Source: Hylemonella sp. (lineage in GTDB: Bacteria > Pseudomonadota > Gammaproteobacteria > Burkholderiales > Burkholderiaceae_C). Taken from it: a DNA stretch of 64,000 nucleotides. Below, one piece after another: positions 39,856 to 49,023 of this stretch (positions are counted from its first letter, which is position 1; each line of letters begins with the position of its first letter). A program made the position numbers and the translations under genes. The notes under the pieces were generated by a model. That model was not told the origin of the DNA. It ran no database searches and saw only the letters and a list, made by a program, of their open reading frames with translations. The stretch is taken from contig NZ_JAPZSV010000003.1 in assembly GCF_027532185.1 (NCBI RefSeq), positions 682,001 through 746,000 of the forward strand, read 5' to 3'.

Positions 39856-40155
39856 TCAGCTACCCTTGCGCTTGCAACTGGGCGGATTGGTCATGCCGAA
39901 GCTCAGCAGGTTGCCGCCGTTGATGACGCAGTTGTACTCCTTGCCATCGCGCGCCTTGACGGCGTAGAAGGTGTTGGTACCTTCCGTGCGACGGTTGAGC
40001 AGCGCCAGTTGGCCTGGCGACAGGCCAAGCACGCCTGCGGCTTCAGACTTCAGGCGGTCATCGGAGAGGCTGTTGGTAGAGCCTGCAATGCTGCCGCAGC
40101 CGCCCAGCGACATGAGCGTGGCGAATGCAAGTGTGAGGGCTTTGATCTGAGCCAT
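39856..40155 (-). CDS. Small lipoprotein of unknown function
   Basis: 99 aa. The lipobox ATLMSLGGC-GS puts the Cys near residue 20. The mature part includes LSDDRLKSEAAGVLGLSPGQ, YAVKARDGKEYNCVINGGNL, and a basic CKRKGS tail; two further Cys may form a disulfide. No known family. Same strand as, and 37 nt before, the secreted protein gene, so probably one transcript. Confidence 0.75.
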   Translation of the reverse strand: MAQIKALTLAFATLMSLGGCGSIAGSTNSLSDDRLKSEAAGVLGLSPGQLALLNRRTEGTNTFYAVKARDGKEYNCVINGGNLLSFGMTNPPSCKRKGS

Positions 40156-40253
40156 TCGGGTCGTTCCTTGTGGTTGTTACGGTAATCGAACCGATGGTAT
40201 GCAGCAGGCAACCGGGTTTGAATAGACCCAAAGGGCAGGTCGCCGGTGCCCTG

Positions 40254-41987
40254 CTATGTACCGAAGGCTTGGCCCAGAAAGGCGCGCAGCTGCATCGGTT
40301 TGACGGGCTTGGCCAGAATTCTCAGGCCCGCAACCTCGGCACGTTTTGCCTGCGCATCACCCACGTCACCAGTGACCAGCAGCGCAGGCAGTTCTCGGCC
40401 CAACAAGGCGCGCACAGTGATCACGGCATCGATACCGCTCGCACCCCCTGCGAGCCGCAGGTCGGCCAACACCACTTCGGGCTGAAAGCCATCGGCTAGT
40501 TGCTGGCGCGTGCTGGCCACGTCCTCCGCCGAACGTACCTCACACCCCCATGCAGCCAGCAGACCCGTTAGCGCAGCACGCGAGTCGGCGTCGTCTTCAA
40601 CCACAAGCACTCGGCGTCGTGTCAGCAAGGTCCCGTGCGGCGCTGCTGGCGCGACGATGGCCGCTGGCGCGACATCGCACAACGGTAGCGTGATATGGAA
40701 TACGCTGCCTCGCCCGAGCGTGGACTGCACCTGCACACGCAAGTCCAGCAGCTCGCTCAGGCGCTTGACGGTCGCCAGACCCAGGCCTACGCCCAGCCGT
40801 CTGTCCCGCCCCGGGTTACCCACCTGATAGAACTCTTCAAAAATGCGCGGCAGCTCGTGCTCGGCGATACCGATACCGCTGTCTTCCACACGGACCTCCA
40901 CACGATCGCCCTGCACTCGGGAAGCCAGGCGCACCACGCCATGCTCCGTGTAGCGCAGTGCGTTGGACAGCAGATTGGCTAGCACCCGGGCTACCAGACG
41001 GCGATCGCTCAGCACGGTCAGTGCGGTGCTGTCGATGTCCAGCTTCAAGCCCTTGTGCCTGGCCTGCAGCTCATACGTTCGCGCCACCTCGCGCAGCAGC
41101 GTGTCAAGCGCAAATGCCTCCAGCCGAGGCACCACGCCCGCAGCATCCACCTGGGCCAGCTCGAGCAGCTCGTCAACGATCTGCGTCATGCTGTCGACGC
41201 ATTCAACCAGGCGCAGCGGCACCTCGTCAGCGCGTGCTGCGGCACCGTCCTCGTTCAGCGTGTGCACGAGCAAGCCCATAGCATGCAGGGGCTGGCGCAA
41301 GTCGTGGTTGGCTGCGGCGAAGAAGCGTGTCTTCGCGTCCTGGGCCCGCTCGGCGCGCTGGTTCTCCAGCCGCAAGGCCTCGATCAGCGCCGCGTTCTTG
41401 CGCCGCTCGGCCTGCGTTTGTGCAAGAGCCTGCGCCTGTCGCCTGCCGCCCTGCAGCGCGTACAAGGCCGTGGCCACAACCATCACTGCCATCGTCAGGT
41501 GGTAGGCGCCACCAATCCAAAGATCACGCAAGGCCAGCGGGCCCATCACCGAGACGACATAGACAACGAACACCGGGTAGAAGGATGGCAGGTGCACCGC
41601 CGCGCCGACGGCGGTCGACGCCAACACGATATGCAGCAGCGACTCGGCCTCTGGTGTCGCTGGCTCAAGGAACAACAGGCAGAAGGCCCCCAGCAGCAGG
41701 CCGTGCAGCAGCGTGGTGCCAAAGGCCCAGATTTTCCAGCCACGCCGATGTGCCGGGCGTGCGAGCAGATAGCGGCGCGCACCGACGATACGTGCCAGAC
41801 TGACCAGCGCGTATATCGCAAGCCATACCGAGGCTGCGTCTATGGCCGCATCACTGCGAAAACCCGTATAGACAATGGCCGCGCCGACTGTACTCATCAC
41901 CGACACCATGGGCGTGTAACGGAACAGCCAGTCGATCAGCTCAGGCTCCAGCCGATCTAGCCATGCCTGCACGCGTGCGACCCCCAT
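40254..41987 (-). CDS. Hybrid sensor histidine kinase with receiver domain
   Basis: 577 aa. N-terminal six or so transmembrane helices (about 20-190). HisKA box FFAAANHDLRQPLHAMGLLV (His about 235). ATPase motifs: N box NLLSNALRYTEHG, G1 DSGIGI, G2 RLGVGLGLATVKRL. The C-terminal receiver (about 450-570) has VLVVEDDADSRAALTGLL and VVLADLRLAGGASG with the phospho-Asp, and RILAKPVKP with the conserved Lys. The start ATG immediately abuts the stop codon of the response-regulator gene (no gap), so translation is probably coupled. Confidence 0.94.
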   Translation of the reverse strand: MGVARVQAWLDRLEPELIDWLFRYTPMVSVMSTVGAAIVYTGFRSDAAIDAASVWLAIYALVSLARIVGARRYLLARPAHRRGWKIWAFGTTLLHGLLLGAFCLLFLEPATPEAESLLHIVLASTAVGAAVHLPSFYPVFVVYVVSVMGPLALRDLWIGGAYHLTMAVMVVATALYALQGGRRQAQALAQTQAERRKNAALIEALRLENQRAERAQDAKTRFFAAANHDLRQPLHAMGLLVHTLNEDGAAARADEVPLRLVECVDSMTQIVDELLELAQVDAAGVVPRLEAFALDTLLREVARTYELQARHKGLKLDIDSTALTVLSDRRLVARVLANLLSNALRYTEHGVVRLASRVQGDRVEVRVEDSGIGIAEHELPRIFEEFYQVGNPGRDRRLGVGLGLATVKRLSELLDLRVQVQSTLGRGSVFHITLPLCDVAPAAIVAPAAPHGTLLTRRRVLVVEDDADSRAALTGLLAAWGCEVRSAEDVASTRQQLADGFQPEVVLADLRLAGGASGIDAVITVRALLGRELPALLVTGDVGDAQAKRAEVAGLRILAKPVKPMQLRAFLGQAFGT

Positions 41988-42584
41988 CTAGAGCAGCCCC
42001 TGCTCGCGTGCCCGCACCAGCAGGTGGGTGCGGTTGCGCGCGTCCAGCGCCTCCAGCAGCGCCGTGACATGCAGCTTCACCGTGCGCTCGGCAATGCCCA
42101 GCTCAAGCGCAATGCGCTTGTTGGGCTGGCCTTGCGCCAGCAGGGCCAGCACTTCCATCTGACGGGCCGTAGGCCCGGTCCCGTCTGTGACGCGTCGGGC
42201 CGCTTCGTCGAACACTTCCTCGCCGTCGGCTACGCGTTGCAACGCCACTAACAGCGCCTGGATGGATGTTGACTTGCCCAGGAAGCCGCTGGCTCCGGCC
42301 GCCCGAGCACGCAGCGCCAGCGCCGGATCTTCATCTCCCGAGATCAGCACGCGCGCAATCATCGGAAAACGCTCGCCGAAATGCCGCAGTCCAGCCAAGC
42401 CGTCGGTGTGGCCCAGGCGGTAGTCGATCAGCACAATGTCGAGGTCTGGCCTCGCGCCAGCCTGGGCCAGACCGTCCACGATGGTCGGCGCCGTGAGCAC
42501 CTCGATGCCAGATCCCGTTTGGCTCAAGGCGTGGGCAAAACCCACACTGAAGAGCGGATGATCGTCGATCAGCAGAAGCTTCAT
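41988..42584 (-). CDS. LuxR/NarL-family response regulator
   Basis: 198 aa from ATG 42584 (MKLLLIDDHPLFSVGFAHAL). The receiver has D-D at 8-9, the phospho-Asp in DIVLIDYRLGHTDG and Lys in GFLGKSTS. The LuxR HTH is QMEVLALLAQGQPNKRIALE with LGIAERTVKLHVTALLEALD. It is the partner of the adjacent hybrid kinase, whose own receiver may compete for or relay phosphate. Last gene before the right repeat of the candidate island. Confidence 0.94.
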   Translation of the reverse strand: MKLLLIDDHPLFSVGFAHALSQTGSGIEVLTAPTIVDGLAQAGARPDLDIVLIDYRLGHTDGLAGLRHFGERFPMIARVLISGDEDPALALRARAAGASGFLGKSTSIQALLVALQRVADGEEVFDEAARRVTDGTGPTARQMEVLALLAQGQPNKRIALELGIAERTVKLHVTALLEALDARNRTHLLVRAREQGLL

Positions 42585-42682
42585 CGGCGGAACTGTAACC
42601 GACGGCACGACACGGGGACCAGCTCGAAGCCGTTCACATCGGAAGAGAGTGCGCTGGATGGCGGGCACCGTCTCTCAGGACG

Positions 42683-42694
42683 CCGCCTCCGCCA
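42683..42694 (+). repeat. 12-bp direct repeat, right copy
   Basis: CCGCCTCCGCCA again, 99 bp outside the response-regulator start. Possible right end of an element integrated at tRNA-Ser. No integrase is present between the copies. Confidence 0.4.
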
Positions 42695-42703
42695 GATTAC
42701 CTG

Positions 42704-43090
42704 TCAGTCCATCGGCCCTTCCGCCCAGTGCGCATAGGCGAAGTTGCAGACGAAGGGCCCGCGGACCTCATGGGCCGCGCGCTGGCGCGCGAAGGCCTGT
42801 CGGAAGGCAGCATCCAGATTCCCCAGGGCCTTGGCACTTTCATAGAGTGCCTCCACATCGACCAGGATGCGCTCGCCATGGTTTTCCACGGGTACCACGA
42901 GACGGCGGCGTGATTTGGCGACCGCCATGTAGAACTCTGCCGTTGCACCGGCGATGCCGCCCGCGTGGAAGGCGTCATGGACGGCGAACTTTTCCTGCAG
43001 ACTGAGCTTGAAGCGGTCGTCGGGATCGAGGCTTTCGACGTCCGCGACCACCATCGCACGCGCTACCTCGGCCAGATTCTGGGTGTGCAT
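42704..43090 (-). CDS. Conserved-looking protein of unknown function
   Basis: 128 aa from ATG 43090 (AGGAG upstream). It is a soluble alpha/beta protein: ARAMVVADVESLDPDDRFKL, FAVHDAFHAGGIAGATAEFY, VENHGERILVDVEALYESAK, and an aromatic C-terminus. No signal or membrane segment. I do not recognise the family. It begins outside the island repeat and is same-strand with the GGDEF/EAL gene upstream. Confidence 0.7.
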   Translation of the reverse strand: MHTQNLAEVARAMVVADVESLDPDDRFKLSLQEKFAVHDAFHAGGIAGATAEFYMAVAKSRRRLVVPVENHGERILVDVEALYESAKALGNLDAAFRQAFARQRAAHEVRGPFVCNFAYAHWAEGPMD

Positions 43091-43176
43091 ATCCGATCTC
43101 CTTTCGGCCCCCGAGATGGGGCCGGTGCGGGCCGGATTCAAGGGCCAGGGCCGCGGCGAGGGCGCCGAGCCCGCGC

Positions 43177-45663
43177 TCAGACAGGCGCCAGGCGTTGTGA
43201 GCGCACACCTTTCAGGAAAGCCGAGAGCTCTTCCGCCGGCATAGGCCGGCCGTAGTGGTAGCCCTGGGCTTCGTCGCAGCCATAGGCGAGCAGTGCCTGC
43301 GCCATCTCAGCGGTCTCCACCCCCTCGGCGATGGTGGTGAGGCTGAGGCTGTGCGCCATCTGGACCACAGCGCGCACGATGGCTGCATCGTCGGCGTTGG
43401 TGCAGAGTTCACGCACGAAGCTCTGGTCGATCTTGAGCTTGTCGATGTCGAAACGCTTGAGGTAGGACAGGCTGGAGTAGCCGGTACCGAAGTCGTCGAT
43501 GGAGAGCTTGACGCCGATCTGCTTGAGACGCTTGAGGCTGGCGAGCACACCCTCGGCGTTCTGGATCAGGATGGACTCGGTCAGCTCCAGTTCGAGCAGA
43601 CGCGGCTCGAGTCCCGATTCCTCGAGCGCGCGCGACACGGACTGCTCCACATCACCGCGCTTGAACTGCACCGCCGAGAGGTTGACCGCCATGGTCATGA
43701 CCGGCAGGCCCATGCGCTGCCACGCCACGGCCTGGCGGCAGGCCTCGCGCAACACCCAGACACCGATGGGCACGATGAGGCCGCTGTCTTCGGCCACGGG
43801 AATGAAGCGGGCCGGCGGGATGAAGCCACGCTCGGGGTGCCGCCAGCGCAGCAAAGCCTCGACCCCGACCACCTCGCCGCGGGCCAGATCGATCTGCGGC
43901 TGGTAGTGCAGGGCCAGCTCCCCGCGTTCCTGCGCACGGTGCAAGCCGTTGCGCAGGCTCAGGTACTCGGACGCCTCGCTGTTCATCGCCGCGTCGAAGA
44001 AGCGGTAGGTGTTGCGCCCGGCCTGCTTGGCCTGGTACATCGCAAGCTCGGCCTTCTTGCGCAGGGTGTCCAGATCACGTCCATCGTCGGGGTAGATGGC
44101 CAGCCCGGCCGAGGCCGAGATCGCAAACTCCTGCCCCTGCAGCATCACCGGTTCCTGCAGCACCTCCATGAGGGCGGAGACCTGCAGTGCCATGTCGTCG
44201 GCGTGCTGCAGCTGGGGCATGAAGACGTAGAACTCGTCGCCGCCCTGACGGCTGACCACATCGGTATCGCGCACGCAGGCAGTCAGTCGCCTTGCCACCT
44301 CGCGCAGCAACGCGTCGCCGGCCTCGTGTCCCAGGCTGTCGTTGATGGCCTTGAAGTTGTCCAGGTCCAGCTCCAGCAGCACGGCACGCGTCTGCGGTGC
44401 CGCCGCGGGCCCGATCGCATGGAGAAACCGTTCCTGCAACAGACGGTGGTTGGGCAGGCCGGTCAGGGTGTCGTGGTAGGCCAGGAACTCGATGCGTTTC
44501 TCGGCGGCAAGCTGGTCCGTGATGTCGCGGCCCACGCCCTGGTAACCCAGGAACTGTCCCCCTGGGCCAAAGACCGGGCTGCCGCTGGCCACCAGGGTGC
44601 GAAAGACGCCTGGGGCCGACTCGATCTGGTAGACGAAGTCACGGAAGGTCTCGTGGCGCTCCAGCTGGCCGCGGTGCGCCTGCCATTGCTCGGGGCTGAC
44701 CCCATGCACGGGCAGCTCCCAGCGCGCCTTGCCCAGCATCATGCGCTGGTCCAGCCCCAGCATGCCATGGGAGATCTGGGTGAAGCGGAACTGGGCGTCC
44801 TGCTCCCAGTAGCCATCGGCTGACAGCCCGGTCAGCGTGCGCAGGCGCCCCTCGCTCTGGCTCAGGGCCTCGTAGGGCTGGCGCACGGCCGCGACGAAGA
44901 TATTGCGGTAGAGGAAGGTATAGGAAACGATCTTGAACACATGGCCGAAGATGTTCAGGAAATCCGAAGGCGCCTTGTAATTGGAGAACACGATCTCGCC
45001 CATGGCCATGATGAAGCAGGACGAGGCGAAGGCATGGTGGCGTGCGCTCTGTTGCGCATCGGCGCGGTGGATGAAGAGCAGGCCCAGCAGCACATAACCC
45101 AGAAACAGCGTGTATTCGACGTGGCGCTTGAAGCTCGTGACGCCCTCCCCCGCCACGAAGGTCGGCGGCACCAGGTGCAGACCCCAGGTGCCCAGCCAGA
45201 ACAGGCCCACGCACAGCAGCGCCGCGATGCCCAGCCAGGTGTTACGCGACCACGGCAGACGCAGGCGCAGCAGCACCAGCAGCAAGGTGCACAGGACCAG
45301 GGTGCGCCCGGCGAGCCAGAAGAAGATGGCGCGTGGGGTGGAGCTCTCCGTCACGAGCTTGGGCATGCCGTCGTAGGTGAGCGCATGCACCAGATCGACA
45401 AAAGCCACCACGGTGAAGCCGGCCAGCAGGATGCCGGACTCGGGGCGCCCCTGGCTGCGCAAGTCGTGCCAGGCCACCACGGCGATGAGGATGGCCACGA
45501 TGACGGCGAAGAGTTCCAGCAGCAGGTGCAGCTGCAGCATGCTGGCGGCGCGGTCCTCGAACAGGGAAAACGGCGGCAGCGCCATCGCGCCCACGAAAAT
45601 CAGCAGGGCCGGCACGAGGAATCGGCCGTCACGCTGCAGATAGGTCTTCAGCTGGTCCAGCAT
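43177..45663 (-). CDS. MASE-PAS-GGDEF-EAL cyclic-di-GMP enzyme
   Basis: 828 aa. N-terminal MASE3-like sensor with about seven transmembrane helices (15-265). PAS domain about 275-395 (GRDITDQL marks its end). GGDEF domain about 400-560 with active-site RQGGDEF intact. EAL domain about 570-820 with GVEALLRWRHP, DFGTGYSSLSYLKRF and the loop-6 region intact, so both diguanylate cyclase and phosphodiesterase activity are possible. It likely controls biofilm or motility in response to a membrane signal. Monocistronic by spacing. Confidence 0.95.
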   Translation of the reverse strand: MLDQLKTYLQRDGRFLVPALLIFVGAMALPPFSLFEDRAASMLQLHLLLELFAVIVAILIAVVAWHDLRSQGRPESGILLAGFTVVAFVDLVHALTYDGMPKLVTESSTPRAIFFWLAGRTLVLCTLLLVLLRLRLPWSRNTWLGIAALLCVGLFWLGTWGLHLVPPTFVAGEGVTSFKRHVEYTLFLGYVLLGLLFIHRADAQQSARHHAFASSCFIMAMGEIVFSNYKAPSDFLNIFGHVFKIVSYTFLYRNIFVAAVRQPYEALSQSEGRLRTLTGLSADGYWEQDAQFRFTQISHGMLGLDQRMMLGKARWELPVHGVSPEQWQAHRGQLERHETFRDFVYQIESAPGVFRTLVASGSPVFGPGGQFLGYQGVGRDITDQLAAEKRIEFLAYHDTLTGLPNHRLLQERFLHAIGPAAAPQTRAVLLELDLDNFKAINDSLGHEAGDALLREVARRLTACVRDTDVVSRQGGDEFYVFMPQLQHADDMALQVSALMEVLQEPVMLQGQEFAISASAGLAIYPDDGRDLDTLRKKAELAMYQAKQAGRNTYRFFDAAMNSEASEYLSLRNGLHRAQERGELALHYQPQIDLARGEVVGVEALLRWRHPERGFIPPARFIPVAEDSGLIVPIGVWVLREACRQAVAWQRMGLPVMTMAVNLSAVQFKRGDVEQSVSRALEESGLEPRLLELELTESILIQNAEGVLASLKRLKQIGVKLSIDDFGTGYSSLSYLKRFDIDKLKIDQSFVRELCTNADDAAIVRAVVQMAHSLSLTTIAEGVETAEMAQALLAYGCDEAQGYHYGRPMPAEELSAFLKGVRSQRLAPV

Positions 45664-45725
45664 CGTTGCTGATCGCTTGCTCAGGGCGTGGAAGTGATGG
45701 CGGCATGGTAGCCGATCGCCGCCCC

Positions 45726-46394
45726 TCAGCTCCAGAGATCGAGCGGCGGGTCGTGTACCACGGCCTGCAGGATGTCGCTGCGCGAGATGAAGCCCGTGAG
45801 CTTGCCGTCTTCGGCCACCACGGGCAGGCCGGGCAGGCGGGTGTCGAGCAGGACACGGGCCACGCGGCGCAGATCGGTGTCCTCGCTCACGGCGGGCACC
45901 GGACTGATCATCATGGCCGAGACCGGCTCCATGAGCAGGGCACGCCAGACCAGGGTGGGGGCATCGGGCTGGGGCAGGCGCTCCAGGTTCAGCAGCTCGG
46001 CACGTGTCAGCAGCCCCACCAGTTCACCGCTTGCAGCCAGGACAGGCGCCTGGCCCATGCCCCGTGCACCGAGCAGCTGCCAGGCCTCCAGCACGGTCAT
46101 GTCCGGGCCCACGGTCTGCACCCGCCGACTCATGACGTCGGCCACGCGGCTCAGCGGATGGCGTTCCGGCCCCTGACCGCTGGCCTGGGCATAGGCCGAG
46201 AGCGCGGCGCCGGCCGCGTAGCTGCGCGCCTGCACGGGGGCCACCCTCGGGCTGCCGCTCGGCTCGGTCCCGTCCGTCTGTTCATGGGCCTGCAGGCGGC
46301 GTGCGCGCATCACGGAGCGCAAGGCATCGACACGCCAGAGGTCTTCCATGGCGCCACGGAAGATGCGCCCGCTTTCGCCGTAGATCGAGAACAT
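45726..46394 (-). CDS. CBS-domain protein
   Basis: 222 aa from ATG 46394 (GAGGAGG upstream). An N-terminal region MFSIYGESGRIFRGAMEDLW with a variable linker precedes a tandem CBS pair: VADVMSRRVQTVGPDMTVLE, and MISPVPAVSEDTDLRRVARV, GLPVVAEDGKLTGFISRSDI. CBS pairs bind adenosyl ligands. No enzyme partner is adjacent. Confidence 0.9.
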   Translation of the reverse strand: MFSIYGESGRIFRGAMEDLWRVDALRSVMRARRLQAHEQTDGTEPSGSPRVAPVQARSYAAGAALSAYAQASGQGPERHPLSRVADVMSRRVQTVGPDMTVLEAWQLLGARGMGQAPVLAASGELVGLLTRAELLNLERLPQPDAPTLVWRALLMEPVSAMMISPVPAVSEDTDLRRVARVLLDTRLPGLPVVAEDGKLTGFISRSDILQAVVHDPPLDLWS

Positions 46395-46429
46395 GCCGTT
46401 CCTCCTCTGCACTGCCTGATCCGACTATA

Positions 46430-46449
46430 GCGGGCAGCGGCCTGCCCGC
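46430..46449 (-). terminator. Hairpin between hemW and the CBS gene
   Basis: 8-bp stem GCGGGCAG/CTGCCCGC with a 4-nt loop just after the hemW stop; no T-run. Confidence 0.4.
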
Positions 46450-46452
46450 CAA

Positions 46453-47652
46453 TCAGGCCGCGGAGGGCTCGGGCAGGAACAGGGCCTGCAGATCGCTGAG
46501 GAAGTCGAAACCACGCGCCGTGGGCTGCACGCGCTGCAGATCGCGTGTGATCCAGCCCTGGCGCTCGGCCTCTTCCAGTGCGCGGGCGATGGCGGTGATG
46601 GCCAGGCCGGTGCGCTCGCTGAACTCGCTGAGCGCAAAACCCTGGCGTAGGCGCAGGGCGTTGAGCATGTACTCAAAGGGCAGGTCGGCGCGTGCCACCT
46701 CTTCTTCCTGCGCGATGGCGTCGCCCGCGAGCGCGCGTTCCATGTACAGGCGCGGATCGCGCGTGCGCACCTGGCGCACCACGCGGTGCGCAAAGCTGAG
46801 CTTGCCATGTGCCCCGGCGCCGATGCCCAGGTAGTCACCGAACTGCCAGTAGTTGAGGTTGTGGCGGCAGTGATGGCCGCTGCGCGCATAGGCGGAGACC
46901 TCGTAGCGGTTCAAGCCGGCGGCGGCCGTGCGCTCGGTGATCAGGTCCAGCATGGCATAGGCGGTGTCGTCCTCGGGAACCTCGGGCGGGTGCTTGGCGA
47001 AATAGGTGTTGGGTTCGATCGTGAGGTGGTAGATCGACAGGTGGGGCGGCTGGAAGGCCAGGGCCTGGTCCACCTCGGCACGCAGGCCGTCGAGCGTCTG
47101 GCCCGGCAAGGCGTACATGAGGTCCAGGTTCCAGGTATCGAAGCTGCGCGCCGCTTCCTCCAGCGCAGCCATGGCCTGGGCGCTGTCGTGCACGCGGCCG
47201 ATGCGTTTCAGATGCACATCATCGAAGCTCTGCACCCCCACCGACAGGCGCGTGACACCCGCATCGCGGAAGGCGCGGAAGCGCTCCTTCTCGAACGTGC
47301 CGGGGTTGGCCTCGAGCGTGATCTCGCAGTCGGCCGGCAACTTGAGACGGGCGCGGATGTCGGCCAGCAGGCGGTCGATGGATGCAGGGCTGAACAGACT
47401 GGGGGTGCCCCCACCAATGAAGATGCTGTGCACGCTGCGGCCCCAGATCAGGGGCAGTGCAGCCTCGAGGTCGGCCACCAATGCGTCGAGGTAGCGCTGC
47501 TCCGGCATTTCTCCATCACGCATCTCATGCGAATTGAAATCGCAGTAAGGGCATTTCTTGAGGCACCAGGGCAGGTGCACATAGAGCGAGAGCGGCGGCA
47601 GGCTGGTGAGCTGCAGTGTGCCGGGACGCAGGTAGTGCTGGATATCGCGCAT
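46453..47652 (-). CDS. hemW: Radical SAM heme chaperone HemW
   Basis: 399 aa from ATG 47652, overlapping the rdgB stop (ATGA). The radical SAM cluster CLKKCPYCDFN (C-x3-C-x2-C) lies near residue 30, followed by IFIGGGTPSLFS and LEANPGTFEKERFRAFRDAG. The C-terminal HemW domain ends RGFDFLSDLQALFL. The family was formerly called coproporphyrinogen III oxidase-like; it is now known as a heme-binding chaperone. Last gene of the kinase-phosphatase-rph-rdgB-hemW run. Confidence 0.95.
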   Translation of the reverse strand: MRDIQHYLRPGTLQLTSLPPLSLYVHLPWCLKKCPYCDFNSHEMRDGEMPEQRYLDALVADLEAALPLIWGRSVHSIFIGGGTPSLFSPASIDRLLADIRARLKLPADCEITLEANPGTFEKERFRAFRDAGVTRLSVGVQSFDDVHLKRIGRVHDSAQAMAALEEAARSFDTWNLDLMYALPGQTLDGLRAEVDQALAFQPPHLSIYHLTIEPNTYFAKHPPEVPEDDTAYAMLDLITERTAAAGLNRYEVSAYARSGHHCRHNLNYWQFGDYLGIGAGAHGKLSFAHRVVRQVRTRDPRLYMERALAGDAIAQEEEVARADLPFEYMLNALRLRQGFALSEFSERTGLAITAIARALEEAERQGWITRDLQRVQPTARGFDFLSDLQALFLPEPSAA

Positions 47653-48254
47653 CACAACCAACGCTCACGGATCAGTTCGACCATCTGGCGCGCGGCGCGG
47701 CCCCTATGACTGTTGGCATTCTTGACCTCGATGGGCAGCTGCGCGAAGGTCTGGCCGAATTCGGGGATGAACATCACGGGATCGAAGCCGAAGCCGTTCG
47801 AGCCCAGACGCTCGCGCGCAATCTCGCCGCGCACACGGCCCACGGCCACCAGGGGCTCCGGGTCGTCGGCCGAGCGCAGGGCCACCAGGGTGCTGACCAT
47901 GGCGGCACGGCGGTTGCTGATGTCCTTCATCTGCTCCAGCAGGGCGGTGACGTTGTTGTCGTCACCCTTGGGGTAGCCGTATTGCGTGGCGTAGAACGCC
48001 GTGTCCACACCAGGCAGACCGCCGAAGGCGTCCACGCACAGGCCCGCGTCGTCGGCAACAGCGGGCAGGCCGCTGAGCCTGGCCGCGTGACGCGCCTTGG
48101 CCAGTGCGTTTTCAAGAAAGGTGCGGTGCGGCTCTTCGGCCTCGGGGATGTTCAAGTCCCCCTGGCGCACGAGCTCCAGGCCCAGCGGCGCGAACATGTC
48201 CTGCAGCTCGCGCAGTTTGCCGGCGTTGTTGGAGGCGAGGACGATCTTCTTCAT
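47652..48254 (-). CDS. rdgB: dITP/XTP pyrophosphatase (non-canonical purine NTP phosphatase)
   Basis: 200 aa from ATG 48254. HAM1 family signature: [60 protein letters not shown], and [20 protein letters not shown]. It removes inosine and xanthosine triphosphates from the nucleotide pool. Four-base overlaps with rph upstream and hemW downstream. Confidence 0.96.
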   Translation of the reverse strand: MKKIVLASNNAGKLRELQDMFAPLGLELVRQGDLNIPEAEEPHRTFLENALAKARHAARLSGLPAVADDAGLCVDAFGGLPGVDTAFYATQYGYPKGDDNNVTALLEQMKDISNRRAAMVSTLVALRSADDPEPLVAVGRVRGEIARERLGSNGFGFDPVMFIPEFGQTFAQLPIEVKNANSHRGRAARQMVELIRERWL

Positions 48255-48979
48255 GTCTTCAGCGCTTCGGTCTGCAGGCGCACGAGCTCGTTCACGCCCT
48301 TTTCCGCCAGGGCCAGCAAGGTATCCATCTCCTGGCGGCTGAAGGCCGCGCCCTCGGCCGTGCCCTGCACTTCGATGAAGTGACCGGCGCCGGTCATCAC
48401 CACGTTCATGTCGGTGTCGCAGGCCGAGTCCTCGGTGTATTCCAGGTCCAGCAGCGGCGTTCCCTGCACGATGCCCACCGAGATGGCCGCAACCTGGCCG
48501 GTGATGGGCGAGGCCTGAATCTTGCCGGCAGCCAGCAAAGTACTCACCGCGTCCTGCGCGGCGACGAAGGCGCCCGTGATGGCGGCGGTGCGCGTGCCGC
48601 CATCGGCCTGCAGCACATCGCAATCGAGGGTGATGGTGCGCTCGCCAAGCTTGGCCAGATCGAAGACAGCGCGCAAGGAGCGGCCGATCAGGCGCTGGAT
48701 CTCCTGCGTGCGGCCGCTCTGTTTGCCACGTGCGGCCTCACGGTCGCTGCGTGTATGGGTGGCGCGCGGCAGCATGCCGTATTCGGCCGTGACCCAGCCC
48801 TCGCCGCTGCCCTTCTTGTGCGGCGGCACACGCTCTTCCACCGATGCCGTGCACAACACCTTGGTGTGGCCGAACTCGATGAGCACCGCGCCTTCGGCGT
48901 GCATGGTGTAGTGGCGCGTGATGCGCACGGGGCGCAGCTGGTCGGCGGCGCGGCCGCCCTGACGGAGATATGAGCTCAT
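48251..48979 (-). CDS. rph: Ribonuclease PH
   Basis: 242 aa, full length. Landmarks: [56 protein letters not shown], and [20 protein letters not shown] with the catalytic Asp residues. It trims tRNA 3' ends phosphorolytically. Overlaps rdgB by four bases. Confidence 0.97.
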   Translation of the reverse strand: MSSYLRQGGRAADQLRPVRITRHYTMHAEGAVLIEFGHTKVLCTASVEERVPPHKKGSGEGWVTAEYGMLPRATHTRSDREAARGKQSGRTQEIQRLIGRSLRAVFDLAKLGERTITLDCDVLQADGGTRTAAITGAFVAAQDAVSTLLAAGKIQASPITGQVAAISVGIVQGTPLLDLEYTEDSACDTDMNVVMTGAGHFIEVQGTAEGAAFSRQEMDTLLALAEKGVNELVRLQTEALKT

Positions 48980-49001
48980 GGCATTCCTGCGGGTAAGAAG
49001 A

Positions 49002-49019
49002 CCGGGCCACGGAGCCCGG
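49002..49019 (-). terminator. Small intercistronic hairpin between PP2C and rph genes
   Basis: 6-bp stem CCGGGC/GCCCGG with a 6-nt loop in the 44-nt gap; no T-run, so weak. Confidence 0.3.
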
Positions 49020-49023
49020 GATG

